Positions 43,172-53,235 of a stretch of DNA of 64,000 bases are shown in pieces. The stretch spans positions 46,951 to 110,950 of the forward strand of contig JAFDXG010000056.1 in assembly GCA_018268105.1 (NCBI GenBank). The letters are read 5' to 3'. Each line of letters starts with the position of its first letter. Position 1 is the stretch's first letter. Position numbers and translations under genes: made by a program. Source of the DNA: Bacteroidota bacterium (GTDB taxonomy: Bacteria > Bacteroidota > Bacteroidia > Chitinophagales > Chitinophagaceae). The notes below the pieces were generated by a model that was not told where the DNA came from, did not search any database, and was given only the letters and a program-made list of their open reading frames with translations.

Positions 43172-43300
43172 ATTTTTTAGTTGTAGTTTTTGTATTATCA
43201 GGTAACTGCCGCCAAAATATTATAGCGATTTAAAAATAATAAACTTAAACATCAGTATCTTCTTCCCGACCAGCTTTCTTTTGTTTTACCGGCAAACCAA

Positions 43301-44473
43301 CTATTCCAATTTTTCAAACCTGAATGTATATTTGAAAGCAGGCATTACCAGTCCATAAGATAATTCCACCGGCTTTCCTGAACTCACTGATATAACAGCA
43401 TGATTCCGGTCAACAAAATGAAGCATAATTGTTCCGCGAATGGATTTGTTTGCTCCTGCATTCATTACGGTATCACCTGCCTTTCCGATACCCGGACTGT
43501 CATGCTTTAAGATGCGATAGGTTTGTGAACCTACAGCAATATCTTCGGTTTTAAGTTGCATCTCTCGTTGCAAAGTACACGAAGAGCAGTTTGCAATAAC
43601 ATTAAACACACTTAAAAAAGAAGTATCACTGGTTTGGGGATAATAAAACTGCGAAGTCGTTTTGATATCAACTTTATCTCCGTCAGACATGCCTATTTTC
43701 AGATATCCCAGATGGGAAGTTGCCCGAGGTTCTACATCGGTTAATCGCCAGTCCCCCTCAACATCCTTATTTTTGAGAGTGTTACTTTCTGCCCTGTTAT
43801 TATTTTTATTATCGGGTTTATTATTTATCTGTTTGGAAGGGCGATTGTCACTTACCGCAATATCTTCTTCAGCTAAAAGATTTTGCCTTTTGGGAACAGT
43901 GGAATCAATTGTAATGTTTTCATTTTTTACAAAATGCGAATCACCAATATGAGGGTGATCTTTTTTCTGTATAAAAAATGCTGCAAATGTTATTGCAATT
44001 GCAACCAGGAATCCTCCTCCAAAATAAATATATTTCCGGTTAAAAGGTTTTGGAGATAAAACACCTGGTTCCTGAAGCATTTGTGGACGAAAATCACCCT
44101 TAAGCTCCCTGGTCAGTGACGACAGCCCTTCATCATAATTTTTACTGAAATCTATATGTTGTAATCTTTGTAAACGATAGGGTGTTTTGCTGTCGTGGTA
44201 AATTACAGGGATAACTTTCTTTTGATGATCAAGTGCAAAATATACTTCATCCAAAACATTATTCGATACCACCGATTTTTCAGATTCAATAAAAAGCAGG
44301 CAGTCGGAGGTTTCCAGGGCTTTTCCAATCTCAATGTCCCATTCAGTCCCTGCCCTGATATTCTGCTGATCTATCCATATATTGAAACCTGCATTTTTAA
44401 GGTCCTGCGCAAGCCGCAGCGAAAACTCGGAACCATCTTCCCTCGAATAACTGAAAAAGATTTTCTTTATCAT
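43301..44473 (-). CDS. Membrane-anchored TIR-domain protein
   Basis: 390 residues. Residues 1-130 are a TIR domain: 'KKIFFSYSREDGSEFSLRLAQDLKNAGFNIWID', 'WDIEIGKALETSDCLLFIESEKSVVSNNVLDEVYFAL' (Glu76 in the position of the NADase catalytic Glu) and 'KVIPVIYHDS'. A single membrane helix follows (about 149-168). A low-complexity Asn/Lys linker (about 205-240) leads to a beta-rich C-terminal domain (about 240-390) with two Cys in 'CSSC'. The TIR domain should be cytoplasmic and the C-terminal part extracytoplasmic, as in a sensor. No known TIR defence partner is adjacent. Confidence 0.82.
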   Translation of the reverse strand: MIKKIFFSYSREDGSEFSLRLAQDLKNAGFNIWIDQQNIRAGTEWDIEIGKALETSDCLLFIESEKSVVSNNVLDEVYFALDHQKKVIPVIYHDSKTPYRLQRLQHIDFSKNYDEGLSSLTRELKGDFRPQMLQEPGVLSPKPFNRKYIYFGGGFLVAIAITFAAFFIQKKDHPHIGDSHFVKNENITIDSTVPKRQNLLAEEDIAVSDNRPSKQINNKPDNKNNNRAESNTLKNKDVEGDWRLTDVEPRATSHLGYLKIGMSDGDKVDIKTTSQFYYPQTSDTSFLSVFNVIANCSSCTLQREMQLKTEDIAVGSQTYRILKHDSPGIGKAGDTVMNAGANKSIRGTIMLHFVDRNHAVISVSSGKPVELSYGLVMPAFKYTFRFEKLE

Positions 44474-44797
44474 TGCCAGGTATACATTGTTAACTGAAAT
44501 GTACAGTTATTACCTGAAAAATGAAAGCAATTTTTTAAGTAGATACATTTAAATATGTTTGTTGTATAGAGTAATAAGCGCCATGAATACACGAATGTTA
44601 TTCTCAATTAACTATCTATTCGTGCATTTTAGGTATAGTCTCTTTTCTCCGGATATATTAAGATAGCCCCGCTTATTCCACAACCATTTTCTGCTTCAAA
44701 GCCATTCTCATGAACCCAATACTTTGTCTTTTAAAATTAAATCAGGAATATTTTGGGAAGATACTGGAGATAATGGTTGTCCGGGTTAAAATACCTG
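44474..44797. other. 324-bp gap between TIR gene and metalloprotease gene
   Basis: No supported gene. Just upstream of the TIR start there is a nested inverted repeat: AGGTA (44478-44482) with TACCT (44511-44515), and TAACTG (44491-44496) with CAGTTA (44504-44509), a possible operator. The rest is AT-rich without clear structure. Confidence 0.4.
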
Positions 44798-46984
44798 TTA
44801 GTTTATTTTTAATATTTTTTCTGTTATTACCTTGTTCGTATACAACAGTCTGACGAAGTAAATACCCGGGGCTGTGTTCGACAGGTTGATATGGATGCTG
44901 GTCATGGCGGGTGTTTTTCCGTAGTCGTCCTTCCACACCAGTTGCCCAATGCTGTTATATACGGCTATACCTTTCAGCATAGAAGCGGTAGGATAGTGCT
45001 GCAATATTAAATTGCCAGCGGTAGGATTTGGGGCAAGCAGGTATCCTTTATCTTTGAGTACAGGTGGTAATGTTATGGTCTTTATATTAATATCATCAAG
45101 GTAAACATTATTGCCAAAGCCATTGATATTGCGGAATTGTACAATCAGATTGTCATATTTACCAGCTACGTAACTGGTAAGATCAGCGGTATCTGCCACC
45201 CATTCGTTTGCGGCAGGAATATAGTCCGACGTTGTGAGTGTTTCGGTAGTACGTAATGATGCCCCGCCTTTTTTGTAAGCACTAATGAAAGTTTGTCCGC
45301 AATCCACCGAAAACAAAATTTGCAATGTATCCGCTACATTTGAAGTTGCCTGAGCTGCAGCCCGCCAAAAGGTGATCTTTACTGAGTCTGCATTAATAGG
45401 TATGTTTATCTTTGGCGAACTCAGTAAAGCGTATTTACCAAACAATTGATAATTGTGATTGTCGAATTTTAATGACGCTGTTCCGCTATGAGCAGCATTG
45501 GCTACTCTTGTGGGATTATATTCAACCAGGTCACTGTTGTTGCCAATTCCCCATCCTGCAGGTGGAAAAGAATTATTTTCGAACCCTTCGGTTATAGGCG
45601 CGGCACTTGTGCCAATAACGGAGAATATGGTACTAACCGTATCATTTTCCGGGCGTTGATCTGTAACACCATTGGGGAGTGAAGTAAACATTTTTATGGT
45701 GTGATTTCCAGGGGTAATATTTATGGCATCGCCAGTAAGGGTGGTGGTTGCCAGTGAAGGCAGGGAAAGATTGATATTGCTTGAAGTAACTGCTCCGTTA
45801 TCAATGCTAACGTTAAGGCGCACACTATTTAAAGGCTGTGAAGCGATATTTCTGATTTGTAGCTGTGGTATGAATGTTCCCGAGCAATAAATTATATTGT
45901 TGGCCGGGTTTATGGCTTTTTGAGCTTCAGCATCATTTGAATAAAGTGCAGGGGGGGTGCATCCGTCAGAAGAAAGGAGCGGTATAAGTTCCGGGAAAGA
46001 GGTGAGTGCTGTTTCCATACGGTCGGCCTGTCCCTGTGTGAACAGGCACATAGTAGCGTCATCTGTATAATCCATAAAGTTCATAAACATGACTCCCGGC
46101 GAAACTGTAGTGCAGGCGTCTGTTGTAGGGAAGGCAGGTATACCAAAAAAGCATTTGTCCTGGTTGGGGGTATCGTCCACATTGTCAGAGTCTGCACAGG
46201 AAGAGACGTCACAACTATTTGCCCCCCATATATGTTGCAGGTTAAAATAATGTCCTATTTCATGAGTTGCGGTTCTTCCTTTGTTGAAAGGGGCAGTTGC
46301 CGTGCCGGTAGTGCCAAAGGCATGATAGGCGTTAACAAACCCCAGTTCACTGGGATCAATACCGAGCCCGGGCATAAAAGTATATCCAAGATCTGTTGAA
46401 TTGCTCATTTTACAAACCCAGATATTCAGATATTTTGTTACGTCCCAGACATCTGCACCACCCTGGGATGCATGTTTAACAGGATCTCCTTCTCCGGGTA
46501 CTGAAGTAGTATTGGAGGAAAGACGGATAATACCATTTGTGGGATTGTTTTGAGGGGTTCGTTGCGCCAGACAAAACCGCAACTGTCCCTTGCCAAATAC
46601 TGGTTTAAATGCAGCCGGAATTTTAACGGAATCTGCATTCATACCTGCATAATCCGCATTAAGTACATCTATCTGGCTTTGAACCTGGTCGTCGGTAACT
46701 ATGGAAGGGTCAGACAATACGATATGCACGACAACAGGTATAGTGATTGTGGTGGAAATTCTTTGCTGCACCGGGAAACCCCGGTGTTGACGCCGCACCA
46801 GTTCATACCGCTTTTGAAATTCAATCTGACGCTGATCGAAAGCCGCTTTTTTAAGCGGATGATCCTTAAAAAATTTATCCATAACACTTCCTGTTATGCA
46901 TCTTTCGGGAGTCACATTGGTAGTATTCTGGGCAAATGAGAAATAACCAAATATAGAAAAGCACAGCAACAGGAGGCTGCGCAT
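44798..46984 (-). CDS. M43-family zinc metalloprotease with T9SS type A sorting domain
   Basis: 728 residues from the ATG at 46984, which begins the signal peptide 'MRSLLLLCFSIFGYFSFAQ'. ATG 46996 also fits, and the frame opens at 47074 with no signal-like start. Zinc site 'RTATHEIGHYFNLQHIWG' is the pappalysin/ulilysin (M43) pattern, and the Met-turn is in 'MNFMDYTDD'. A MAM/jelly-roll-like domain follows ('NNSFPPAGW', 'FDNHNYQLFGKYALLSSPKI'). The last ~75 residues are the type IX sorting domain ('LLAPNPTAGNLILQH', 'IYFVRLLYTNKVITEKILKIN'). It is therefore secreted to the surface and cleaved there. Confidence 0.9.
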   Translation of the reverse strand: MRSLLLLCFSIFGYFSFAQNTTNVTPERCITGSVMDKFFKDHPLKKAAFDQRQIEFQKRYELVRRQHRGFPVQQRISTTITIPVVVHIVLSDPSIVTDDQVQSQIDVLNADYAGMNADSVKIPAAFKPVFGKGQLRFCLAQRTPQNNPTNGIIRLSSNTTSVPGEGDPVKHASQGGADVWDVTKYLNIWVCKMSNSTDLGYTFMPGLGIDPSELGFVNAYHAFGTTGTATAPFNKGRTATHEIGHYFNLQHIWGANSCDVSSCADSDNVDDTPNQDKCFFGIPAFPTTDACTTVSPGVMFMNFMDYTDDATMCLFTQGQADRMETALTSFPELIPLLSSDGCTPPALYSNDAEAQKAINPANNIIYCSGTFIPQLQIRNIASQPLNSVRLNVSIDNGAVTSSNINLSLPSLATTTLTGDAINITPGNHTIKMFTSLPNGVTDQRPENDTVSTIFSVIGTSAAPITEGFENNSFPPAGWGIGNNSDLVEYNPTRVANAAHSGTASLKFDNHNYQLFGKYALLSSPKINIPINADSVKITFWRAAAQATSNVADTLQILFSVDCGQTFISAYKKGGASLRTTETLTTSDYIPAANEWVADTADLTSYVAGKYDNLIVQFRNINGFGNNVYLDDINIKTITLPPVLKDKGYLLAPNPTAGNLILQHYPTASMLKGIAVYNSIGQLVWKDDYGKTPAMTSIHINLSNTAPGIYFVRLLYTNKVITEKILKIN

Positions 46985-47184
46985 AATCAAAGCCATATTC
47001 AGAAATAATAAGTTTAGAAATGCACCGGGCATATATTTAAGGAAACTGATGGAAAAATACTCACTTTTATTCATGTTGTCTGTTAATGCTATTTAAAAAC
47101 GTAGCCTGTTATTTAAAAGTATCCGGCAATCACAATGTTGGTATATGCCACAACAAATAATATCTGCAGGCATCTGCTATATTT

Positions 47185-48831
47185 TTATAGGCCAATCAAC
47201 ATTCCGGCAATACAACCGCACATCAGGCAGGCAATCGTACCGCCTATCAATGCCTTTACGCCCAATTCGGTAAGGTTTCTGCGCTGATTGGGGGCCAATT
47301 GGCTGATACCACCAATCTGGATACCTATGGAAGCAAAATTAGCAAAACCACATAAGGCATACGTAGCAATGAGCAACGACTTAGGGTTTGTTATTACATT
47401 TGCCGATTTCATTTCTCCCAGCGAGATATAGGCTACAAATTCATTGAGTATTGTCTTTTCTCCAAGCAACTGCCCGATGGCAATCATATCATTGCCTGCC
47501 ACACCTATTAACCAGGCAACAGGGGCAAATACATATCCGAATATCATTTGCAGGGAAAGTTCATTATATCGTCCATTGGTAACCTCAGCAATTTCGTTAT
47601 TGATATGTGTAACATTGCCTGCCCACCCAAGTAATGCATTTACTACCCACATCATAGCCGTAAATACTATCAGCATTGCGCCTACATTCACTGCAAGTTT
47701 TAATCCGTCGGTAGTGCCCAGTGATAATGAATCTAAAAAATTATCGCCTAACTTTTCTTTTGGAATGGTCAGCTCTTTGGAAACCAGGTGGTGGTCTGTT
47801 TCAGGGAAAATCATCTTGGAACAAACAATCGCTGCCGGGGCACTCATAATAGATTGACTTAGCATGTGGAGGGCAAAATAATTTTGCTGCACCGGATCGG
47901 AACCGCCAAGAAAGCCTACATAAGCTGCTAATACACTGCCTGCAGTATTGGCCATTCCCCCTACCATGATACATAATATTTCACTACGTGTCATTTTTTC
48001 CAGATAGGGTCTTATCATCAACGGAGCTTCTGTTTGTCCAAGGAAAATATTGGCTGCCGTGGAAAGGCTTTCTGCACCGGAGATATTCATCTTATTGAGG
48101 AGATAAGCAAACACATACACTATTTTTTGGAGAATACCCAGATAATATAATACAGATGACAGGGCAGCAAAAAAGATAATATTAGGCAGTACCTGTACTG
48201 CAAAAATATATGCCCATGCCTGCTTGTCGTCGGCAAGGCTTCCGAAAAGAAATTCTGTTCCTTTATGGCTAAGATTCAACAATTCTACAAATGCAGAGGA
48301 TACCCCGGACAAGAATGTTTTAAAGATATCGGGGTCGCATGCTTTTGTAAATATAGAGATACAGAGTATTACAACGGTTAAGCGTATACCCCATTTTATC
48401 AGTTCGGTATACTTTGGAGAAAGCCATTTTATGATGAATGCAATAAGTATAATGCTAATAAGGATAGCTATTCCGGGATTGTTAAACAAAGTGCTTCGGA
48501 TCATTCCGAAAAAAAAGATGAATAGCCATGCTGCAACAGCGAATATGGGAATTGCAGTTGCAGATATACCCTGAGCTTCACCGCGCCTGATTTTTATGAT
48601 TTTATTGAAAATATTATAGAGAATAATTACGCCGGCACAAAGCCAGAAAACCGGCTGCCCGAATACTTTGGTATTTAAGACGCCCATAGCAAACATGAGT
48701 TGTGCAAAAACACCCGTAGTCACCAACTTCCAATTAATTGCTTTTTTATTGTTGCTGAGCAGGTAGCAAACCAATACGAGGAAGCACATACCCAGTACCC
48801 CTCTTCCGATATTCTCAATTGCTGATGTCAT
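47185..48831 (-). CDS. nupC: Concentrative nucleoside transporter (NupC/CNT family)
   Basis: 548 residues, longer than bacterial NupC (about 400) because of extra N-terminal helices, a form seen in Bacteroidota. The nucleoside- and cation-binding regions are visible: 'AANIFLGQTEAPLMIRPYLEKMTRSE' and 'NEFVAYISLGEMKS', with 'ALCGFANFASIGIQIGGI'. It should import nucleosides with Na+ or H+. An isolated gene with no nucleosidase next to it. Confidence 0.9.
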   Translation of the reverse strand: MTSAIENIGRGVLGMCFLVLVCYLLSNNKKAINWKLVTTGVFAQLMFAMGVLNTKVFGQPVFWLCAGVIILYNIFNKIIKIRRGEAQGISATAIPIFAVAAWLFIFFFGMIRSTLFNNPGIAILISIILIAFIIKWLSPKYTELIKWGIRLTVVILCISIFTKACDPDIFKTFLSGVSSAFVELLNLSHKGTEFLFGSLADDKQAWAYIFAVQVLPNIIFFAALSSVLYYLGILQKIVYVFAYLLNKMNISGAESLSTAANIFLGQTEAPLMIRPYLEKMTRSEILCIMVGGMANTAGSVLAAYVGFLGGSDPVQQNYFALHMLSQSIMSAPAAIVCSKMIFPETDHHLVSKELTIPKEKLGDNFLDSLSLGTTDGLKLAVNVGAMLIVFTAMMWVVNALLGWAGNVTHINNEIAEVTNGRYNELSLQMIFGYVFAPVAWLIGVAGNDMIAIGQLLGEKTILNEFVAYISLGEMKSANVITNPKSLLIATYALCGFANFASIGIQIGGISQLAPNQRRNLTELGVKALIGGTIACLMCGCIAGMLIGL

Positions 48832-48901
48832 ATTGCCGTAGCGGCTATTTTATGAATTTAATACAGCAATATACAACTTTGATGCAAGCGACCGTAAGGA
48901 A

Positions 48902-48935
48902 CAAAAAAAATCCGGGGATTGGTATATCCCCGGAT
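48902..48935 (-). terminator. Rho-independent terminator of trxA
   Basis: ATCCGGGGAT (48910-48919) / ATCCCCGGAT (48926-48935), a 10-bp GC-rich stem with a 6-nt loop. On the minus strand it is followed by a run of eight T, just after the trxA stop. Confidence 0.9.
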
Positions 48936-48962
48936 ATGATCAAAACTTTAGTTTTTATAGCA

Positions 48963-49283
48963 TTAAGCTATATGTTGCTCAATCTTTTTTACAAAATTTC
49001 CTTTGGGTTGTGCCCCAACTAATTTATCTACAACCTGCCCGTTTTTCAGAAACAAAATAGCAGGGATAGACGTTACTCCATAATTGATAGACAACTGAGG
49101 ATTGTGGTCAACATTCACTTTTCCGACATTCACTTTTCCGTCATATTCTTTACTTAATTCTTCAATTACGGGTCCGATTGCACGGCAGGGCCCACACCAT
49201 TCTGCCCAAAAATCCACTACTGTTAGTTTATCTGAAGACAAAACCTTTTCCTGAAAGTTCGCATCTGTAAATTCAAGTGCCAT
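48963..49283 (-). CDS. trxA: Thioredoxin
   Basis: 106 residues from the ATG at 49283. Active site '[19 protein letters not shown]', cis-Pro in '[27 protein letters not shown]'. Length and absence of a signal peptide fit cytoplasmic thioredoxin 1. A TTG two codons earlier is a less likely start. Confidence 0.95.
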   Translation of the reverse strand: MALEFTDANFQEKVLSSDKLTVVDFWAEWCGPCRAIGPVIEELSKEYDGKVNVGKVNVDHNPQLSINYGVTSIPAILFLKNGQVVDKLVGAQPKGNFVKKIEQHIA

Positions 49284-49427
49284 AGTCAAAATTTTATTAT
49301 TGTTTATAATTAATTCCTTTTTAAATCCGATGATTAAAAAATTTTACTTCAACATTGCAAATTTAAGTCCATTAACCGAAATGAGCCTATATGGCATATC
49401 CACATTTGTGCATTAGACAAACTGACT

Positions 49428-52400
49428 TTAACCTTGTTGGCCTGAAGTAGTAACTTTTACTTCCATATCAGGGTTGGCTTCGAGAAAAGCAGCCATTTCG
49501 TCATTCATTTCAAATCCTTTTTCCAGAGTGTACAGGCTTACTTTGTAGTTGGACTTTGGTTCGTACAATACAAATTTTATACTCGATTTACCGGGGTTGG
49601 CACGAAAAATTTCGTCTATAAATGTTACTAATTGTTCATTTACCAGTTTGGGGTGTAATGCAATTTGCAACTGTCGTGTTAACACTTTTTTCACTGTTTC
49701 CATCAGCATAACACCGGACAATTTGAATTCAAAATCTGTAGTGCTGTTCCATCTCGCTTTGAAATTACCGGTAATGAACAACACATTGCCGAGACTAAAA
49801 TGATCTTTGAATTTGACATAGTCTTCACCAAACAATGCGATTTCTGTTTTGCCGGAATAATCTTCTATATGGAATACCCCAAATTGTTTTCCGTTGCGTG
49901 TGGTACGGTGTTGGGCATCAGCTACCAATCCCGCTATTTTGAGTGTGCGAAAAGCGTTAGAGGTATTTGTTACATTATCTTTAAGTTCGTTATACTCCGC
50001 AATGGTATTGATGCCATAGTATTTCATTTCAAACCTGAAATGATCCAGAGGGTGTCCGCTTAAAAAAATGCCTGTAATCTCTTTTTCGTGATCTAACTGT
50101 TCGGTCAGTGTCCATGGCGGGCAGTCGGGAAGTTTTGGAGTAGTGATTTCGGGCATCTGCAAATCGCCAAACAGTGTGTTGCTTGCACTCATCGCCTGGT
50201 TCTGATAGATATTTCCAAATTTTACGATTTTTTCCATTCCGGTAGACGTGTCTCCCTGTGGTATGAAAAAATACTGCGCCCGGTGTATATCTGAAAAGCA
50301 ATCGAATGCTCCTGAATAAGCAAGACATTCCAGTGATTTTTTATTTACTGCACGCTGGTTCACTCTTTTTATCAGGTCGTAAATGGAACTGTATGTTCCT
50401 TTCTTACGTTCTTCCACTATAGCTTCAATTGCTGCTTCACCTACGCCTTTCAATCCGCCTAAACCAAAGCGAATTTCTCCTTTGTGGTTCACGGCAAATC
50501 CTTTTTGCGACTCATTGATATCGGGCCCCAGCACCGGCAGCCCCATACGTTTGCACTCTTCCATAAAGAATGTAATCTTTTCTATAGCGCCTGCATGATT
50601 GAGCACGGCTGCCATATACTCTGAGGGGTAATGAGCTTTTAAATATGCGGTTTGATAAGCTACAAATGCATAACAGGTAGAATGTGATTTGTTGAATGCA
50701 TATTGTGCAAATGCTTCCCAGTCCGTCCATATTTTTTCGAGAATAGCCGTATTGTGTCCATTTTTTGTGGCGCCTGTAATAAACTGGGCTTTCATTTTAT
50801 CGAGTACGGCTTTCTGTTTTTTACCCATCGCTTTTCTCAATATATCAGCATCCCCTTTGCTGAAGTTGGCAAGTTTTTGCGACAGCAACATCACCTGCTC
50901 CTGGTACACGGTAATGCCATAAGTTTCGGACAGTATACCCTCCATTTCGGGAAGGTCGTAGGAAATAGGTTCACGACCATGTTTCCTGTCAATGAAATTA
51001 GGAATATAGGCAAGCGGTCCCGGACGATATAATGCATTCATTGCAATGAGGTCATCAAACTTATCGGGCTTAAGTTCACGCAGATATTTTTGCATTCCCA
51101 CGCTTTCAAACTGAAAGGTACCATTGGTATCACCCCGCTGATACAACTGGTAAGCAGCTTCATCATCAAGGGGAATATTATCCAGATCAATATCAATATT
51201 GTGGTTTTGCCTGATAAGCTGCAATGCGGTTTTTAAAATACTTAGAGTTTTTAATCCCAGGAAGTCCATTTTAATAACTCCCGCTTCTTCAATTACGCTT
51301 CCTTCAATTTGTGTAACCCACAAAGCAGAGTCTTTTGCGGTTGCTACCGGCAGAAGTTCTGTAAGGTCTTTAGGTGCTATAATAATACCTGCTGCATGTA
51401 TGCCGGTATTGCGAACCGATCCTTCCAGGATTTCGGCCTCGTGCAACACTTTAGCCTGTATATCGCTGCCATCATAATATTGTCTCAGTCTTTTTACGTT
51501 CTCCAGATCATCAGGGGTAAGTCCTTCTTTTTCTTCGAGTGATTTTTCTCCATCTTTTGATGTAAGGGGAGCATGTAAAACACGTTTGAGCGCAATACCG
51601 GGTTTCTCGGGTACCAGTTTTGCCAGGAGATTGGAGTCGGCAAGCGGCAGATCCATTACACGTGCCACATCTTTAATACTCATTTTAGCGGCCATGGTAC
51701 CATAAGTAATAATTTGTGCCACCTGGTTTTTTCCATATTTCTCCACTACATAGTCAATTACTTTTTGCCGGCCTTCATCGTCAAAATCAGTATCAATATC
51801 AGGCATGCTTTTACGATCTGGATTAAGAAACCTTTCAAAAAGCAGGTTGTATTTTATAGGGTCAATGTTTGTGATACCAATACAGTAAGCCACTACAGAG
51901 CCTGCTGCAGAGCCACGCCCCGGACCTACAAATACCCCGATATCCCTTCCCGCCCTGATGAAGTCGCTAACAATCAGAAAGTAACCCGCAAAACCCATTG
52001 ATTTAATGGTAAATAATTCAAAGTTGATCCGTTCTTCTATTTCAGGAGTAAATGGATCATAACGGCGGTGTGCACCCTCCAGTGTCAGGTGTTTCAGGTA
52101 TTCCCACTGGTTCAGGTTATTATCATCATGTACCTGGAATGGTTTTGGTATAGGAAAGTTGGGCAATAATATATCGCGCTTCAGATCGAGCAAGTCTATC
52201 TTGTCTACTATTTCGTTTGTATTGTCAATAGCTTCTGGCAGGTCGTGAAATACCTGCTTCATTTCCCCGGAAGTTTTGAAGTAAAACTGATCGTTTGGAA
52301 AAGCAAAGCGCTTATTTCTTACCGATATATCATCATCCGAAAATTCCCTCAGCGCCGGTGTAGCCAGTTTTTCTCCCGTATTGATACAGAGCAGGATATC

Positions 52401-53090
52401 ATGGGCATTAAAATCTTTTTGATCTACATAATGTGAATCATTCGAAGCGATAACTTTTACATTATATTTTTTGGCAAATTTCAGGAGTACATCATTTACT
52501 TTTTCCTGCTCGGGTATGCCATGCCGTTGCAGTTCCACATAATAATCATCCTGAAAAATATTCAGCCACCACTTGAATTCGTTTTCTGCCTCTTCTTCAC
52601 CTTTTTTCAAAATGGTTTGAGGTACAAGGGCGCCGAGACAGCAGGTAGTTGCAATCAATCCTTCATGATATTTATTAATCAGTTCTTTATCTATACGCGG
52701 GTATTTGCTGTACATTCCTTCTATGAATCCCATTGATGTCAGCTTTACAAGATTGCGGTACCCGGTTTCGTTTTTGGCCAATAGTACCTGGTGGTGCCGG
52801 GGATCTTTTTCTTCTTTCGAAAATATTTTTCGATGCCTGCTTTCTGTAATATAAAATTCACAGCCAACAACAGGCTTTACCTTTAGGGGGCTTTTTTTAT
52901 CGTCGGGGTTTACTTTGTGTTTATAGGCTTCAGCTACAAAAGAAAATACACCAAACATATTGCCATGATCTGTAATGGCAAGCGCTGGCATGCCGTCATT
53001 GATAGCTTTCTGATACAGACTGCTGATAGGGGCGGCACCATCGAGCAATGAATATTGTGTGTGAACATGCAAATGTGAAAAAGCAGACAT
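49428..53090 (-). CDS. dnaE: DNA polymerase III subunit alpha
   Basis: 1220 residues from the ATG at 53090. N-terminal PHP domain 'FSHLHVHTQYSLLDGAAP', catalytic carboxylates in 'MPDIDTDFDDEGR', palm 'GVFVGPGRGSAAGSVVAYC', fingers 'AFNKSHSTCYAFVAYQTAYLKAHYP', then an OB-fold domain near the end ('LKIAGLVADAQHRTTRNGKQFGVFHIEDYSGKTEIALFGE'). This is the replicative polymerase of the DnaE1 type. The frame stretches 17 codons further up to 53141, but that part is not conserved. No dnaN or dnaX gene is adjacent. Confidence 0.95.
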   Translation of the reverse strand: MSAFSHLHVHTQYSLLDGAAPISSLYQKAINDGMPALAITDHGNMFGVFSFVAEAYKHKVNPDDKKSPLKVKPVVGCEFYITESRHRKIFSKEEKDPRHHQVLLAKNETGYRNLVKLTSMGFIEGMYSKYPRIDKELINKYHEGLIATTCCLGALVPQTILKKGEEEAENEFKWWLNIFQDDYYVELQRHGIPEQEKVNDVLLKFAKKYNVKVIASNDSHYVDQKDFNAHDILLCINTGEKLATPALREFSDDDISVRNKRFAFPNDQFYFKTSGEMKQVFHDLPEAIDNTNEIVDKIDLLDLKRDILLPNFPIPKPFQVHDDNNLNQWEYLKHLTLEGAHRRYDPFTPEIEERINFELFTIKSMGFAGYFLIVSDFIRAGRDIGVFVGPGRGSAAGSVVAYCIGITNIDPIKYNLLFERFLNPDRKSMPDIDTDFDDEGRQKVIDYVVEKYGKNQVAQIITYGTMAAKMSIKDVARVMDLPLADSNLLAKLVPEKPGIALKRVLHAPLTSKDGEKSLEEKEGLTPDDLENVKRLRQYYDGSDIQAKVLHEAEILEGSVRNTGIHAAGIIIAPKDLTELLPVATAKDSALWVTQIEGSVIEEAGVIKMDFLGLKTLSILKTALQLIRQNHNIDIDLDNIPLDDEAAYQLYQRGDTNGTFQFESVGMQKYLRELKPDKFDDLIAMNALYRPGPLAYIPNFIDRKHGREPISYDLPEMEGILSETYGITVYQEQVMLLSQKLANFSKGDADILRKAMGKKQKAVLDKMKAQFITGATKNGHNTAILEKIWTDWEAFAQYAFNKSHSTCYAFVAYQTAYLKAHYPSEYMAAVLNHAGAIEKITFFMEECKRMGLPVLGPDINESQKGFAVNHKGEIRFGLGGLKGVGEAAIEAIVEERKKGTYSSIYDLIKRVNQRAVNKKSLECLAYSGAFDCFSDIHRAQYFFIPQGDTSTGMEKIVKFGNIYQNQAMSASNTLFGDLQMPEITTPKLPDCPPWTLTEQLDHEKEITGIFLSGHPLDHFRFEMKYYGINTIAEYNELKDNVTNTSNAFRTLKIAGLVADAQHRTTRNGKQFGVFHIEDYSGKTEIALFGEDYVKFKDHFSLGNVLFITGNFKARWNSTTDFEFKLSGVMLMETVKKVLTRQLQIALHPKLVNEQLVTFIDEIFRANPGKSSIKFVLYEPKSNYKVSLYTLEKGFEMNDEMAAFLEANPDMEVKVTTSGQQG

Positions 53091-53235
53091 GCTGCAAATG
53101 TCGTGAAGTTGAGTTAAGATTGGGAATTGCATTTTCCACAACTTATAATGAGATGTGCAGGTGTTGAAATACTGTTAACAGCTTGCTGGTCTGATTTTTG
53201 AGGGCTATCTTGCGCCACAAAAACAACTGAGAGGT

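Noticed and set aside
44640..44750. Minus-strand 33-codon open stretch with protein-like text (KYWVHENGFEAENG)
   Set aside because: It has no start codon and is closed by stops on both sides. It might be a gene remnant, but nothing identifiable supports that.
46985..47074. 30-residue extension of the metalloprotease
   Set aside because: It would bury the signal peptide inside the protein; ATG 46984 (or 46996) gives a proper export signal.
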